From: UBA8752 sp964223495
GTDB taxonomy: Bacteria > Bacteroidota > Bacteroidia > Flavobacteriales_D > Sanyastnellaceae
Assembly: GCA_964223495.1 (NCBI GenBank)
Contig: CAXQGL010000024.1
Coordinates: 1-64,000, forward strand
Direction of reading: 5' to 3'
Length of the DNA: 64,000 nucleotides
Shown here: in pieces, positions 52,430 to 60,907 of the stretch
Layout: each line of letters begins with the position of its first letter
Position numbering within the stretch: the first letter of the stretch is position 1
Made by a program: the position numbers and the translations under genes
Notes under the pieces: generated by a model
What the model was told of the DNA's origin: nothing
The model's database searches: none
Seen by the model: the letters and a program-made list of their open reading frames with translations, nothing else

Positions 52430-53317
52430 ATGCGCGTGGCCATCACAGGAACAACGGGGCAATTGGGGGGGCGATTGTTTTCCCTGCGGAAAGCCCCGCA
52501 AGCCGAGGGGCTGACGCTGCTTGAATGCGCCAGGGATCTCATGGACCTCGCTGTACCGGAGAGCATTCCTTCCGCCTTGGATTTCCTCAAGCCGGAAGTG
52601 GTCATCAGTTGTGCGGCCTACACGGCAGTCGATGCCGCGGAGGACGAACGCGAGAGGGCATTCGCAATCAATGGCGCGGCCCCGGGTATTCTTGGAGAAG
52701 CCTGTGCTGCGCGCGGAATCGGGGTGGTCCACATCAGTACGGACTATGTTTTCGACGGCCTCGGAAAGCGACCTTACCTGCCCGGAGATGAAACCGGTCC
52801 GACCGGTGCCTATGGTGAGAGCAAGCTGGCGGGCGAAATGGCCTTGACTGCGGCACTGCCGGGCGCATCCATTGTGCGGGTGGGGTGGTTGTACGACCGG
52901 GACGGAAAGAACTTTCTGAATACGATGCTTCGCCTGGCTTCCGAACGCCAACAGCTCAATGTGGTCGACGATCAGTTGGGATGTCCGACTCACGTGGGCG
53001 ATTTCGCAGAGGACTTGCTCGATTGGGTCCGTCTTGGCGCAACGGATCCTGCCGTGACGAAAGGCATCCATCATTACGGGCATTCCGGCATCACCAGCTG
53101 GCATGGTTTTGCCTCCGCCATACTCGAGGTGAAGGCACCGCATGTCGAGGTGTTGCCCGTGTCCACAGCTGCTTTTCCCACGAAGGCGAAGCGGCCGGGA
53201 TACAGCAAATTGGATGAGGTAGGCTTCTTTCAACGGTTGGGCAGGGCACCCATTTCGTGGAAGGAGGCCATGGATCGGTGCCTCCATGCGAAATTTGATG
53301 CCCCTTCACCTGCCTGA
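52430..53317 (+). CDS. rfbD: dTDP-4-dehydrorhamnose reductase
   Basis: Last enzyme of dTDP-L-rhamnose synthesis. The 295-residue short-chain dehydrogenase-like protein has the NAD(P) site RVAITGTTGQLGGRLF, VVISCAAYTAVDAAEDE, HISTDYVFDG, the catalytic Tyr128-x3-Lys132 in YGESK and the family segment NVVDDQLGCPTHVGDFAE. rfbA is 16 kb away in the oxygenase cluster, so the rhamnose genes are scattered or have partners elsewhere. It lies 9 nt before the phosphohexomutase gene, which fits shared sugar-nucleotide work. Confidence 0.93.
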   Translation: MRVAITGTTGQLGGRLFSLRKAPQAEGLTLLECARDLMDLAVPESIPSALDFLKPEVVISCAAYTAVDAAEDERERAFAINGAAPGILGEACAARGIGVVHISTDYVFDGLGKRPYLPGDETGPTGAYGESKLAGEMALTAALPGASIVRVGWLYDRDGKNFLNTMLRLASERQQLNVVDDQLGCPTHVGDFAEDLLDWVRLGATDPAVTKGIHHYGHSGITSWHGFASAILEVKAPHVEVLPVSTAAFPTKAKRPGYSKLDEVGFFQRLGRAPISWKEAMDRCLHAKFDAPSPA

Positions 53318-53326
53318 ATACGCTGC

Positions 53327-55036
53327 ATGAACCTCGATACCACCCGAGCCAAGGCCGAGGCCTGGACCCAAGAACCACATGACGACGAGACCCGGAGGGC
53401 CGTGCAGAACATGTTGGATGCGGCCGATTCATCGGAGCTGATGGAGGCCTTCCACCAGGATCTGGAATTTGGAACCGGCGGAATGCGGGGCATCATGGGC
53501 CCGGGCACCAACCGGATGAATGCAGCGGTCGTGGCCATGGCCACGCAGGGCCTCGCCGATTACCTCACCGCCCAATGCAGCGGGGACATCGCCGTCGCCA
53601 TCGCCCACGACAGTCGACACCGGAGCGATGAATTCACGCGGGTGGCCGCCGAGGTCCTGGCCGGAAACGGCATCTCCGCCCATGTTTTCGAAGGATTGCG
53701 TCCCACGCCCGAATTGAGCTTTGCCATCCGCCGTCTGGGCTGCCAGGCCGGCATCGTCATCACGGCTAGCCACAACCCCAAGGAATACAACGGTTACAAA
53801 GTTTATTGGGGTGATGGCGGCCAGATCGTCCCACCCCACGACAAGGGCATCATCACCTGTGTCCGGGCGGTGGACGGCCTGTCCGCCGTCAAGCGCGCGG
53901 CAGCCGACGACCCGCTTATCCGGACCATCGGTGAGGAAATGGACCGTGATTACTACGCGGCCATCGCCGGACACCGATTGGATGCCGGCCTGCGCAGCGA
54001 GGGTTCGGATCTGGGCATTGTCTATTCCCCCCTGCACGGCACCGGAACGGTGAGCATGGCGCCGGCCTTGGCGGCCTGCGGTTTCCGGAACGTGGAGGTC
54101 CTCGCTGCGCAAGCCGATCCGGATGGCGCCTTCCCCACCGTGGAATCCCCCAACCCGGAGGAGGCGAGTGCATTGAAAATGGCCCTCGACAGGGCCGAGG
54201 AAACCGGGTCGGACCTCGTGCTGGCCACCGACCCCGATTCGGACAGGGTGGGTGCAGCCGTGCGCGATGCGGAAGGCCATTTCCGATTGCTCAACGGCAA
54301 CGAAATGGCTTCCCTGCTGGTGCATTACGTCCTGCGTACCAAGGCGGACAGCGACGGATTGGAGGAAGGCGATTTCGTGGCCCGCACCATCGTGACCACC
54401 CGGTTGATTTCAGAAATTGCCGAGGCCTACGATGTGCCCGTCGCAGAGACGCTGACCGGTTTCAAGTGGATCGCTGCGGAAATCCTGGCCCGGGAGGGGC
54501 ACGGCCAATTCCTGGTGGGCGGTGAGGAGAGCTACGGTTACCTCGTAGGTGACGAGGTCCGGGACAAGGACGCCATCGCCGCTGCCGCGATGATCGCCGA
54601 AATGGCCCACGTCGAATGGGTCAAGGGGCGCACCCTTCTCGATCGCCTGCGCGACCTGCACCGGCATTACGGCATGTACAGGGAGGCACTGGTATCCCTG
54701 AAGCGCGAAGGCATGGCCGGGGCCGACGAGATCCGTGCGATGATGACGGGTTTCAGGGAGGCACCACCGGCACAGCTCGGAGGCGAAACCGTGGTGGAGG
54801 TGCGCGACCATCTGACCGGATGGAATGGGTTGCCCCCCTCGAATGTCGTACAGTTCCTGACTGCTTCCGGTGCGCTGGTCACCGCCCGTCCATCCGGAAC
54901 GGAGCCCAAGATCAAGTTCTACTTCTCCATCCGCGGTGATTGGGAGGAAGGCGCGGCCTACGAGGATGCTTGGGGTGCATTGGGCAGGCGCTTGGTGGCC
55001 CTCGGCAAGGACCTGGGCGTGGAGGTCAGCATTTGA
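53327..55036 (+). CDS. Phosphoglucomutase/phosphomannomutase family protein
   Basis: A 569-residue alpha-D-phosphohexomutase that swaps phosphate between C1 and C6 of hexoses, supplying glucose-1-phosphate for RfbA or mannose-1-phosphate. Visible elements: FGTGGMRGIMGPGTNRMN at the start, the phosphoserine loop TASHNPKEYNGYK with Ser148, the metal loop DPDSDR near 300, the sugar loop GGEESYG and the phosphate-binding RPSGTEPKIKFY. The length matches the large PGM2-like subgroup common in Bacteroidota. Substrate choice cannot be read from sequence. Confidence 0.93.
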   Translation: MNLDTTRAKAEAWTQEPHDDETRRAVQNMLDAADSSELMEAFHQDLEFGTGGMRGIMGPGTNRMNAAVVAMATQGLADYLTAQCSGDIAVAIAHDSRHRSDEFTRVAAEVLAGNGISAHVFEGLRPTPELSFAIRRLGCQAGIVITASHNPKEYNGYKVYWGDGGQIVPPHDKGIITCVRAVDGLSAVKRAAADDPLIRTIGEEMDRDYYAAIAGHRLDAGLRSEGSDLGIVYSPLHGTGTVSMAPALAACGFRNVEVLAAQADPDGAFPTVESPNPEEASALKMALDRAEETGSDLVLATDPDSDRVGAAVRDAEGHFRLLNGNEMASLLVHYVLRTKADSDGLEEGDFVARTIVTTRLISEIAEAYDVPVAETLTGFKWIAAEILAREGHGQFLVGGEESYGYLVGDEVRDKDAIAAAAMIAEMAHVEWVKGRTLLDRLRDLHRHYGMYREALVSLKREGMAGADEIRAMMTGFREAPPAQLGGETVVEVRDHLTGWNGLPPSNVVQFLTASGALVTARPSGTEPKIKFYFSIRGDWEEGAAYEDAWGALGRRLVALGKDLGVEVSI

Positions 55037-55054
55037 ATCCAGACCGGGACCGGC

Positions 55055-55558
55055 TCAGAATTCGGGGATCCAGGGATCGATGAGTGGCAGGACCGTCCTC
55101 GCGGTCTGGTCCAACCATGGCCACAGGACACTGTCCGCCACCCACGCTTCCGGAAGCCAATCCGTTCCCAGGAAGCCCTGGACGAGGAGCAGGATGATGG
55201 ACCAGAACAACCACGCCCTTCCGGTGGAGAACAGCACTCCTCCCAGCCTGTCCAATGGTTTCAGCGCCGTGATGTCCACCAGTTTCTCCAGCAATCGGCC
55301 CAGCAGATGGACGCCGAAGGCCACCACAAGGAAAGTGAGCGCAAAGGACACGATACCGAGGTACTCCTTGCCAATGGCATACTGTGCATCGAGCCACCCC
55401 GCCGTGATGTCGGAACCGAACAGCGCGGCATAGGCGCCGAGGAAAAGGGCGATCAATCCTGTCACCTCGAGGATGAACCCGCGCCGAAATCCCCGAATTG
55501 CCCCCCAGATGAGGGGGATGGCCAGTGCGATATCGATGGGGCACATCGTTTCGGGCAT
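55055..55558 (-). CDS. CvpA family membrane protein
   Basis: A 167-residue protein with four hydrophobic segments (IDIALAIPLIWGAIRGFRRGF, EVTGLIALFLGAYAALFG, YLGIVSFALTFLVVAFGVHLLG, GRAWLFWSIILLLVQGFL) and the CvpA-type GFRRGF and DRLGGVLFSTGRA motifs. CvpA is needed for colicin V production and envelope homeostasis in E. coli; its exact role is unsettled. ATG 55558 is preferred; ATG 55546 is possible. It converges on the mutase gene and is divergent from the GNAT gene with only 26 nt between starts. Confidence 0.87.
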   Translation of the reverse strand: MPETMCPIDIALAIPLIWGAIRGFRRGFILEVTGLIALFLGAYAALFGSDITAGWLDAQYAIGKEYLGIVSFALTFLVVAFGVHLLGRLLEKLVDITALKPLDRLGGVLFSTGRAWLFWSIILLLVQGFLGTDWLPEAWVADSVLWPWLDQTARTVLPLIDPWIPEF

Positions 55559-55572
55559 GTCGCCGCGCAATC

Positions 55573-55580
55573 TACGTTTG
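55573..55580 (+). promoter_or_regulatory. -7 box of the GNAT/aspartate kinase pair, possibly leaderless
   Basis: TACGTTTG is an exact TAnnTTTG match and ends 4 nt before ATG 55585. A TTTC at 55549-55552, 20 nt upstream, may be the -33 element. Transcription from this box would start at about the A of the start codon. Confidence 0.5.
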
Positions 55581-55584
55581 TGCC

Positions 55585-56076
55585 ATGGAAGAAAAGGGCA
55601 GGGTCAGAAAAGGAAAAGTGGAGGATATCCCGAGGACGATGGAGTTGATCCGGGAGCTCGCGGAGTACGAGCGCGCCCTGGATCAGGTGAACATTGACGT
55701 GGATACCCTGGCTGAGGACGGATTTGGACCGGATCCCGCCTACGGTCTGTTGGTCTTGGAGGCCAACGGAAGTGATGAGCTCGTTGGGATGGCACTTTAC
55801 TATGAGAAGTACAGCACCTGGAATGGACGCTGTCTCTTTCTCGAGGATCTCGTGGTCACCGAGCGCGAAAGGGGTAAGGGATACGGCCTGCAACTATTTT
55901 CTGCGGTAGCGGCAGAGGCGGTGAGACGCCAATGTGCCTACTTGCAGTGGCAGGTGTTGGACTGGAACACCCCCGCGATAGAGTTCTACAAGGCGATGGA
56001 TGCTGAGGTGAGCAGTGAATGGCTCAATGGACGCCTCTCGGGCGAGGCCTTGCAACGTCTGGCGGACGCATCATGA
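55585..56076 (+). CDS. GNAT family N-acetyltransferase
   Basis: A 163-residue acetyltransferase close to the diamine (spermidine/spermine-like) group. The acetyl-CoA loop is seen as LVVTERERGKGYGLQLF, after the strand RCLFLEDL, and the C-terminal QWQVLDWNTPAIEFYKAMDAE is the motif of that group. The N-terminal part (DIPRTMELIRELAEYERALDQV) also fits. The acceptor may be a small amine or an amino acid. Its stop overlaps the aspartate kinase start (ATGA), so the two are probably translated together. Confidence 0.9.
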   Translation: MEEKGRVRKGKVEDIPRTMELIRELAEYERALDQVNIDVDTLAEDGFGPDPAYGLLVLEANGSDELVGMALYYEKYSTWNGRCLFLEDLVVTERERGKGYGLQLFSAVAAEAVRRQCAYLQWQVLDWNTPAIEFYKAMDAEVSSEWLNGRLSGEALQRLADAS

Positions 56077-57152
56077 AGCTCGAAGTCCACAAATTCGGGG
56101 GTGCCGCAGTGCGCGACGCCGAGGGGGTGCGCAATGTGGGGCGTATTGTGGACGGATTGGTCCGGAGGGGCATCCGGCCCATCGTGGTGGTCAGCGCCAT
56201 GGCCAAGTCGACCAATGCCCTCGAGAAAGTGTGGCGCGGCCTTCCGTCATCCACATCGCCCGAACCGGTGCTGGAGGAGGTGAGGAATTTCCATGAGGAG
56301 GTCCTCGGTGACCTTGGCTTCACTTGGGAGGTCCTGCACCCGGATTGGCTTGATTTCATCGAGGTTGCACGGCACCTGAATGCCCAGCGGTGCTCGGATT
56401 CGGGATACGATGCGCTGGTGGGGTTCGGTGAGCGTTTTTCGACCAGGATCGTTCACGCCCATTTGGTGCAACAGGGCCTGGACGCCCGATGGCATTCGGC
56501 CTGGAGCCTCATCAGGACGGATGATGCGCACCGTGCCTCGAACGTGGACCTCGAGGTCACCGGAAGGTTGGTCAGGGAAACCCTTGGACCGGACACCGGC
56601 ACCGTTGCCGTGACCCAGGGCTTCGTCGGAGGAACCGAATCCGGCATCCCGACCACGCTCGGAAGAGAAGGATCCGATTTCAGTGGTGCCCTGATTGCAG
56701 AGGCATTGCAGGCGGGACGGCTCGTGGTATGGAAGGACGTGCCCGGGGTCATGACGGGTGATCCCAGGGAATGGCCCCTGGCCAAACGCATCGATCGCCT
56801 CGACCATGTGACGGCGGAGCGCATGAGCCGTGCCGGCGCCGGAGTGCTCCATCCTTCGACCATGGCACCGCTCCAGCGATCGGACATTCCATTGGAGGTC
56901 AGGAGTTTCATCGCACCGGACCGTGTGGGCACCACCATCCACGGGCTTACATCGGAAGAAGGCCCCGGACTGCTGTGGGCCTTTGTGCAGGATGAGAATG
57001 GCCGCCCCTTTGCGCGCTGCCTGACGCATGAAGCGGAAAGGGCCACGGATGAATGGAACAGGGCTTTCAGCAATCGGCCCATCGAAGCCATTCAGCCCGA
57101 CCCCCAAGTCGGGGGTTGTCTCCGGTTGACCTGGCAATTGTTCGAAGACTGA
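56073..57152 (+). CDS. Aspartate kinase, short form
   Basis: Phosphorylates aspartate at the start of the lysine, threonine and methionine pathway. The 359-residue protein has the kinase core: VHKFGGAAVRD at the start, VVSAMAKSTNALEKV, GFGERFSTRIVHAHL, TTLGREGSDFSGALIAEAL, WKDVPGVMTGDPR and GAGVLHPSTMAPL. The usual KFGG-T/A-S motif reads KFGGAAV here, so the Ser is replaced by Ala. Only about 60 residues follow the core, which is too short for the pair of ACT domains that give feedback control, so it may be insensitive to lysine or threonine. The overlap with the acetyltransferase is unusual for this pathway. Confidence 0.87.
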   Translation: MKLEVHKFGGAAVRDAEGVRNVGRIVDGLVRRGIRPIVVVSAMAKSTNALEKVWRGLPSSTSPEPVLEEVRNFHEEVLGDLGFTWEVLHPDWLDFIEVARHLNAQRCSDSGYDALVGFGERFSTRIVHAHLVQQGLDARWHSAWSLIRTDDAHRASNVDLEVTGRLVRETLGPDTGTVAVTQGFVGGTESGIPTTLGREGSDFSGALIAEALQAGRLVVWKDVPGVMTGDPREWPLAKRIDRLDHVTAERMSRAGAGVLHPSTMAPLQRSDIPLEVRSFIAPDRVGTTIHGLTSEEGPGLLWAFVQDENGRPFARCLTHEAERATDEWNRAFSNRPIEAIQPDPQVGGCLRLTWQLFED

Positions 57153-57170
57153 GTCCGCCACGGAATCGCA

Positions 57171-57201
57171 CAAAAAAGCCGGTTCCTGATGGAAACCGGC
57201 T
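57171..57201 (-). terminator. Intrinsic terminator of the DUF2795 gene
   Basis: On the minus strand a stem of about 10 bp with one bulged base and a 4-nt loop (arms near plus 57177-57186 and 57191-57201) is followed by six T. It lies 22 nt after the stop and sits between convergent genes. Confidence 0.8.
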
Positions 57202-57223
57202 CAGAAGTCATGGGGGCGAAAAG

Positions 57224-57445
57224 CTAGTATTCGTCCTCGTTGAAGAAGAAATCCTCCTTGGATGGATAGTCCGGCCAGATGTCTTCGATGGTGTCGAAGG
57301 TCTCCTGGTCATCCTCGATCTGCTGCAGGTTTTCGACCACCTCAAGGGGCGCTCCCGTCCGCATGGCGAAGTCGATGAGCTCGTCCTTGGTGGCAGGCCA
57401 TGGGGCGTCTTCGAGGTACGAAGCAAGTTCAAGAGTCCAATACAT
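57224..57445 (-). CDS. DUF2795 family small acidic protein
   Basis: A 73-residue, strongly acidic soluble protein: MYWTLELASYLEDAPWPATK at the start, then ELIDFAMRTGAPLEVVENLQ and an Asp/Glu-rich end WPDYPSKEDFFFNEDEY. The family is found in many Bacteroidota, almost invariant in length and without a known function. It stands alone with its own good promoter and an intrinsic terminator, so it is very likely expressed as a single-gene unit and probably at a high level. Confidence 0.9.
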   Translation of the reverse strand: MYWTLELASYLEDAPWPATKDELIDFAMRTGAPLEVVENLQQIEDDQETFDTIEDIWPDYPSKEDFFFNEDEY

Positions 57446-57468
57446 GGTGCTTCACATTTCGGGCGCGG

Positions 57469-57498
57469 CAAAAGTAGCGGAGTCCCAATTCTGTGCAA
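57469..57498 (-). promoter_or_regulatory. Promoter of the DUF2795 gene
   Basis: On the minus strand TTG (plus 57496-57498), exactly 19 nt, then TACTTTTG (57469-57476), a full TAnnTTTG match, ending 23 nt before the ATG. This is the best Bacteroidota-type promoter in the window. Confidence 0.65.
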
Positions 57499-57530
57499 GC
57501 CCTACGCGCATCGAACACAAAAAGTTCGCT

Positions 57531-58088
57531 TTATCCCTGATTTTCAGGGTCGCGGGGCCACTTTTCCTCGACTACACCCGCATTGAATGCGGCCCAGCGA
57601 CCCAAGGTGAACAAGGCATCACTGAGTCGATTGAGGTATTTCAGGGCCGATTCGGGCTGTTCAACGAGCCGGTCAAGCGCCACCGTCCTCCGCTCGGCGC
57701 GACGACAGACCGTGCGGGCGAGGTGGCACTGACTGACAGCCGGATGGCCCCCTGGCAGCACGAAATTGCGGAGTGGAGGCAAGTCTTCTTCGAGCTTGTC
57801 GATCCAGCCTTCCATGGCTTCGATGTCCGTCGGACTGACGGTGAGTGCGCCGGGGCGCGGTCCTTTGGGATCCGCCAGGATGCTCCCGATGCGGAACAAA
57901 TGATCCTGAATGACATGGACGGCATCACGTTGAGGCGCGAGGACCGCGTGGTCGAGCAGGCCACCCACCACGGCATTCAATTCATCGATGGTCCCGTAAG
58001 CCTCGATCCGGGCGTCATCCTTGTGGACGCGTGATCCATCGAACAGGGAGGTTTCCCCTCCATCACCGGTGCGGGTATAGATGCGCAT
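57531..58088 (-). CDS. Cob(I)alamin adenosyltransferase, PduO type
   Basis: Adds the 5'-deoxyadenosyl group of ATP to cob(I)alamin to give coenzyme B12. The 185-residue protein has the PduO signatures: MRIYTRTGDGGETSLFDGSRV at the start (ATP site), RIEAYGTIDELNAVVG, FRIGSILADPKG, FVLPGGHPAVSQCHLARTVCRRAERR and the C-terminal YLNRLSDALFTLGRWAA. All are intact. ATG 58088 is chosen because the ATP motif begins there. No B12-dependent enzyme is in the window. It is divergent from the dCMP deaminase gene. Confidence 0.93.
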   Translation of the reverse strand: MRIYTRTGDGGETSLFDGSRVHKDDARIEAYGTIDELNAVVGGLLDHAVLAPQRDAVHVIQDHLFRIGSILADPKGPRPGALTVSPTDIEAMEGWIDKLEEDLPPLRNFVLPGGHPAVSQCHLARTVCRRAERRTVALDRLVEQPESALKYLNRLSDALFTLGRWAAFNAGVVEEKWPRDPENQG

Positions 58089-58092
58089 GTTG

Positions 58093-58100
58093 CAAAGGTG
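58093..58100 (-). promoter_or_regulatory. Candidate -7 box of the adenosyltransferase gene, possibly leaderless
   Basis: CACCTTTG on the minus strand, one base from TAnnTTTG, ends 4 nt before the ATG. Confidence 0.4.
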
Positions 58101-58154
58101 CGCCTCAGGACGCAACCGGAGCCATTGGGGGCATAGGGGAAGTGAGGTGGGAAG

Positions 58155-58162
58155 TACCTTCG
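58155..58162 (+). promoter_or_regulatory. Candidate -7 box of the dCMP deaminase gene, possibly leaderless
   Basis: TACCTTCG, one base from TAnnTTTG and the same 8-mer as before lpd, ends 4 nt before the GTG start. Confidence 0.4.
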
Positions 58163-58166
58163 CGCC

Positions 58167-58595
58167 GTGCACGAGGCAAAGCAGCGACGATACGATCTGG
58201 CTTACCTGAGGATGGCCCGGGAATGGGCGACGTTGTCGCACTGTCAGCGCAAACAGGTCGGGGCACTCATCGTCCGCGATGGCATGATCGTCTCGGACGG
58301 CTACAATGGAACGCCGAGTGGTTTCCCGAACGCCTGTGAGGACGAGGAGGGCGCAACCCATTGGTATGTGCTGCATGCCGAAGCCAATGCCATCACGAAA
58401 TTGGCGCGGTCCAGCCACACAGCGGCCGGCGCCACCCTGTACATCACGATGTCGCCGTGCCGTGAATGCGCGAAGCTCATCCACCAGGTGGGCATCCGGA
58501 GGCTCGTGTTCATCGACGCCTACAAGGATGATTCGGGCCTGCAATTCCTGAGAGAGGCGGGCGTTGAGACCGTGCGTTACGAAAATGTCGAATGA
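58167..58595 (+). CDS. dCMP deaminase
   Basis: A zinc-dependent deaminase of 142 residues that converts dCMP to dUMP for dTTP synthesis. The zinc site is visible as the HAEANAI motif and SPCRECAK (C-x2-C). The N-terminal DLAYLRMAREWATLSHCQRKQVGALIVRDG and the GYNGTPSGFPN stretch match the ComEB/dCMP deaminase group rather than cytidine deaminase. The start is a GTG at 58167. It overlaps the next gene by 11 nt (S41 peptidase ATG at 58585). Confidence 0.92.
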   Translation: MHEAKQRRYDLAYLRMAREWATLSHCQRKQVGALIVRDGMIVSDGYNGTPSGFPNACEDEEGATHWYVLHAEANAITKLARSSHTAAGATLYITMSPCRECAKLIHQVGIRRLVFIDAYKDDSGLQFLREAGVETVRYENVE

Positions 58596-60252
58596 CCGCC
58601 CCCCCATACCACGCGCCTGGGTTCCACTCGCCCTTGGAGCAGCACTGATGCTGGGTGCCTATCTCGGCAAGGGACTCGACAGGGATGAGCCGATCTGGAA
58701 TCTGCAGACCCCGGTTTTCATGCCATCGGGTCAAGTCCTGGGTTCGGTACTCGACCGGATCGACCGCATGTATGTGGACCCTGTGGATCGGAACCGGTTG
58801 ACCGAGGTCGCCATCGATGCCATCCTCTCGGAGCTGGACCCGCACAGCGATTGGTTCAGCAGTGAGGAATTGGCGGCGATGGCCGAGCCGATGGAGGGCA
58901 ATTTCGAGGGCATTGGAGTCGAATTCCTGTTGCAGGAGGACACCATCATGGTGGTGACCCCCATCCCCGGTGGCCCCAGTGAGGAGGCCGGCATTCTGGC
59001 GGGGGACCGCATCGTGATGGTGGACGATTCCACCATTGCGGGTACCGGTTTGACCAACGGCAAAGTGATGGAGCTCCTGAAGGGTCCGGCGGGCACCGAA
59101 GTCCGACTGGGCTTGTTCAGGCCCGAGCGCGGTGGGGGCAGCACATTCGATGTGCAGTTGCGTCGTGGCCGGATTCCCATCCACAGTGTGGTTTCAGCTG
59201 AGGTGATGGCGGACGGCACGGGATACGTCAAGGTCATCCGTTTCGCGAGGAATACCCACGAGGAATTTGAATCGGCGCTGCAGACCCTCTCAGAAGCAGG
59301 CATGCAACGGCTGGTGCTGGACCTTCGGGGCAATGGGGGTGGATACCTGCATGCCGCAGTGCCCATGGTGGAACATTTCCTGGACGAAGGTGACCTTGTG
59401 GTCTACACGGAGGGCGCCTCGCAACCGCGCCGCGAATACGTGACGGAACGTCCCGGCAGTTACCGGGAGATGCCCGTGGTCGTCATGGTGGACGAAGGCA
59501 GTGCTTCGGCGAGTGAAATCTTCGCGGGTGCGTTGCAGGACCACGACCGCGGTGTCATCGTCGGCCGACGGACTTTCGGAAAGGGCCTCGTGCAGGAGGA
59601 ATTCCCCGTGGCCAACCGGGGTGCGCTGCGGCTGACGGTGGCGCGCTACTACACGCCGAGTGGCCGTTCCATCCAGCGGCCCTATGGATCGGGTATCGAC
59701 TATGCCGAGGAATGGGCCGCACGGGAGGAGCGCGGTGAGTATCTCGAGGCTGACAGTGTACTGCAGGTGGATTCGCTGGCTTATCTGACCCGGGCCGGCA
59801 GGACCGTCTTTGGCGGAGGAGGCATTGCCCCCGATGTCTTCGTGCCTTTGGATACTGGGAGTTTCCCGGCGTCTTTCCGGGAATTGGTCTACGCGGGAAG
59901 GATACGCGAGTATGCGTTTGTCACCACGGAGGAGCGCCGCGAGGAGTTCAGCGCCATGGGGGGTGTGGCTCCTTTCATTGACGCTGTCAATGCTGGACTC
60001 AATCTGGGCGTCGACGCCTTGATTGACGAAACCTACGTGCCGGAACTGGAGCGGGAACGCTCGACCCTGTTGACCCGGCGTCGCCTTGCCGAACGGATCG
60101 CCCACAGCATCTGGGGGGAGTCGGCGGGCCACTGCGCCGCCCTCGAATGGGACAGGGAATGGAAAGAGGCCTTGGACGCTTTCGATACCTTCGAGCTTCT
60201 GCTCAGCCCATCACCTGCTGCTGACGTGGCAGAGGAAACCGAACAGGACTAG
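58585..60252 (+). CDS. S41 family C-terminal processing peptidase
   Basis: A 555-residue envelope protease of the CtpA/Tsp type. One N-terminal hydrophobic segment (WVPLALGAALMLGAYLGKGL) serves as signal anchor. A PDZ domain follows (GIGVEFLLQEDTIMVVTPIPGG, then GDRIVMVDD), then the catalytic core with Ser308 in DEGSASASE and Lys333 in TFGKGLVQ, the Ser/Lys dyad of the family. The C-terminal 150 residues are specific to the Bacteroidota branch. It cuts tails from periplasmic or exported proteins. Its start lies inside the end of the dCMP deaminase gene, so they may share a transcript although the functions differ. Confidence 0.93.
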   Translation: MSNDRPPIPRAWVPLALGAALMLGAYLGKGLDRDEPIWNLQTPVFMPSGQVLGSVLDRIDRMYVDPVDRNRLTEVAIDAILSELDPHSDWFSSEELAAMAEPMEGNFEGIGVEFLLQEDTIMVVTPIPGGPSEEAGILAGDRIVMVDDSTIAGTGLTNGKVMELLKGPAGTEVRLGLFRPERGGGSTFDVQLRRGRIPIHSVVSAEVMADGTGYVKVIRFARNTHEEFESALQTLSEAGMQRLVLDLRGNGGGYLHAAVPMVEHFLDEGDLVVYTEGASQPRREYVTERPGSYREMPVVVMVDEGSASASEIFAGALQDHDRGVIVGRRTFGKGLVQEEFPVANRGALRLTVARYYTPSGRSIQRPYGSGIDYAEEWAAREERGEYLEADSVLQVDSLAYLTRAGRTVFGGGGIAPDVFVPLDTGSFPASFRELVYAGRIREYAFVTTEERREEFSAMGGVAPFIDAVNAGLNLGVDALIDETYVPELERERSTLLTRRRLAERIAHSIWGESAGHCAALEWDREWKEALDAFDTFELLLSPSPAADVAEETEQD

Positions 60253-60257
60253 ATTTG
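60250..60257 (+). promoter_or_regulatory. Candidate -7 box for the superoxide dismutase gene
   Basis: TAGATTTG is an exact TAnnTTTG match ending 31 nt before the SOD ATG. Its first three bases are also the stop codon of the S41 gene, so a chance match is possible; no -33 TTG is seen. Confidence 0.35.
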
Positions 60258-60288
60258 AACACGCACGATACAATGCAACCCCACCATC

Positions 60289-60891
60289 ATGGCATTTGAA
60301 CTTCCCGCACTTCCATACGCCCCCGACGCCTTGGAGCCCCACATCGACACCCGCACCATGGAAATCCACCATGGCAAGCACCACGCCGGATACACAGCCA
60401 AACTGAATGCGGCAATCGAAGGGACGGACATGGCCGGCAAGTCCATAGAGGCACTTTGCACGGAGCATGCAGACAATGGCGCCGTCCGCAACAACGGAGG
60501 CGGTTACTTCAACCACAACCTCTTCTGGACCAGCATGTCCCCCAACGGCGGCGGAGCCCCTGGAGGCGACCTTGGCGCGGCCATCGACCGTGATTTCGGC
60601 AGCTTCGATGCGTTCAAGGATGCATTTTCCAGCGCGGCCGCCACGCGTTTCGGCAGTGGTTGGGCCTGGCTCTGCGTGAATGGAGGCAAGTTGGAGGTCT
60701 GCTCCTCCGCCAACCAGGACAACCCCCTGATGCCCGGAGTGGGCTGTGGGGGATACCCGATTCTCGGCATCGACGTCTGGGAGCACGCCTATTACCTGAA
60801 CTACCAGAACCGCAGGCCGGACTACATCGCGGCGTTTTTCAACGTCGTCGATTGGAACGCTGTTTCCGAGCGTTTCTCGGCAGCCCAATAA
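60289..60891 (+). CDS. Superoxide dismutase, Fe/Mn type
   Basis: Converts superoxide to oxygen and hydrogen peroxide in the cytoplasm. The 200-residue protein begins FELPALPYAPDALEPHID and has all four metal ligands: His27 in EIHHGKHH, His76 in YFNHNLFW, Asp162 and His166 in GIDVWEHAYYL. Choice of iron or manganese cannot be fixed by eye. It has no signal peptide. It lies 36 nt after the S41 gene and 16 nt before ispD. Confidence 0.95.
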   Translation: MAFELPALPYAPDALEPHIDTRTMEIHHGKHHAGYTAKLNAAIEGTDMAGKSIEALCTEHADNGAVRNNGGGYFNHNLFWTSMSPNGGGAPGGDLGAAIDRDFGSFDAFKDAFSSAAATRFGSGWAWLCVNGGKLEVCSSANQDNPLMPGVGCGGYPILGIDVWEHAYYLNYQNRRPDYIAAFFNVVDWNAVSERFSAAQ

Positions 60892-60907
60892 GCCATCCCT
60901 CCGCCGA

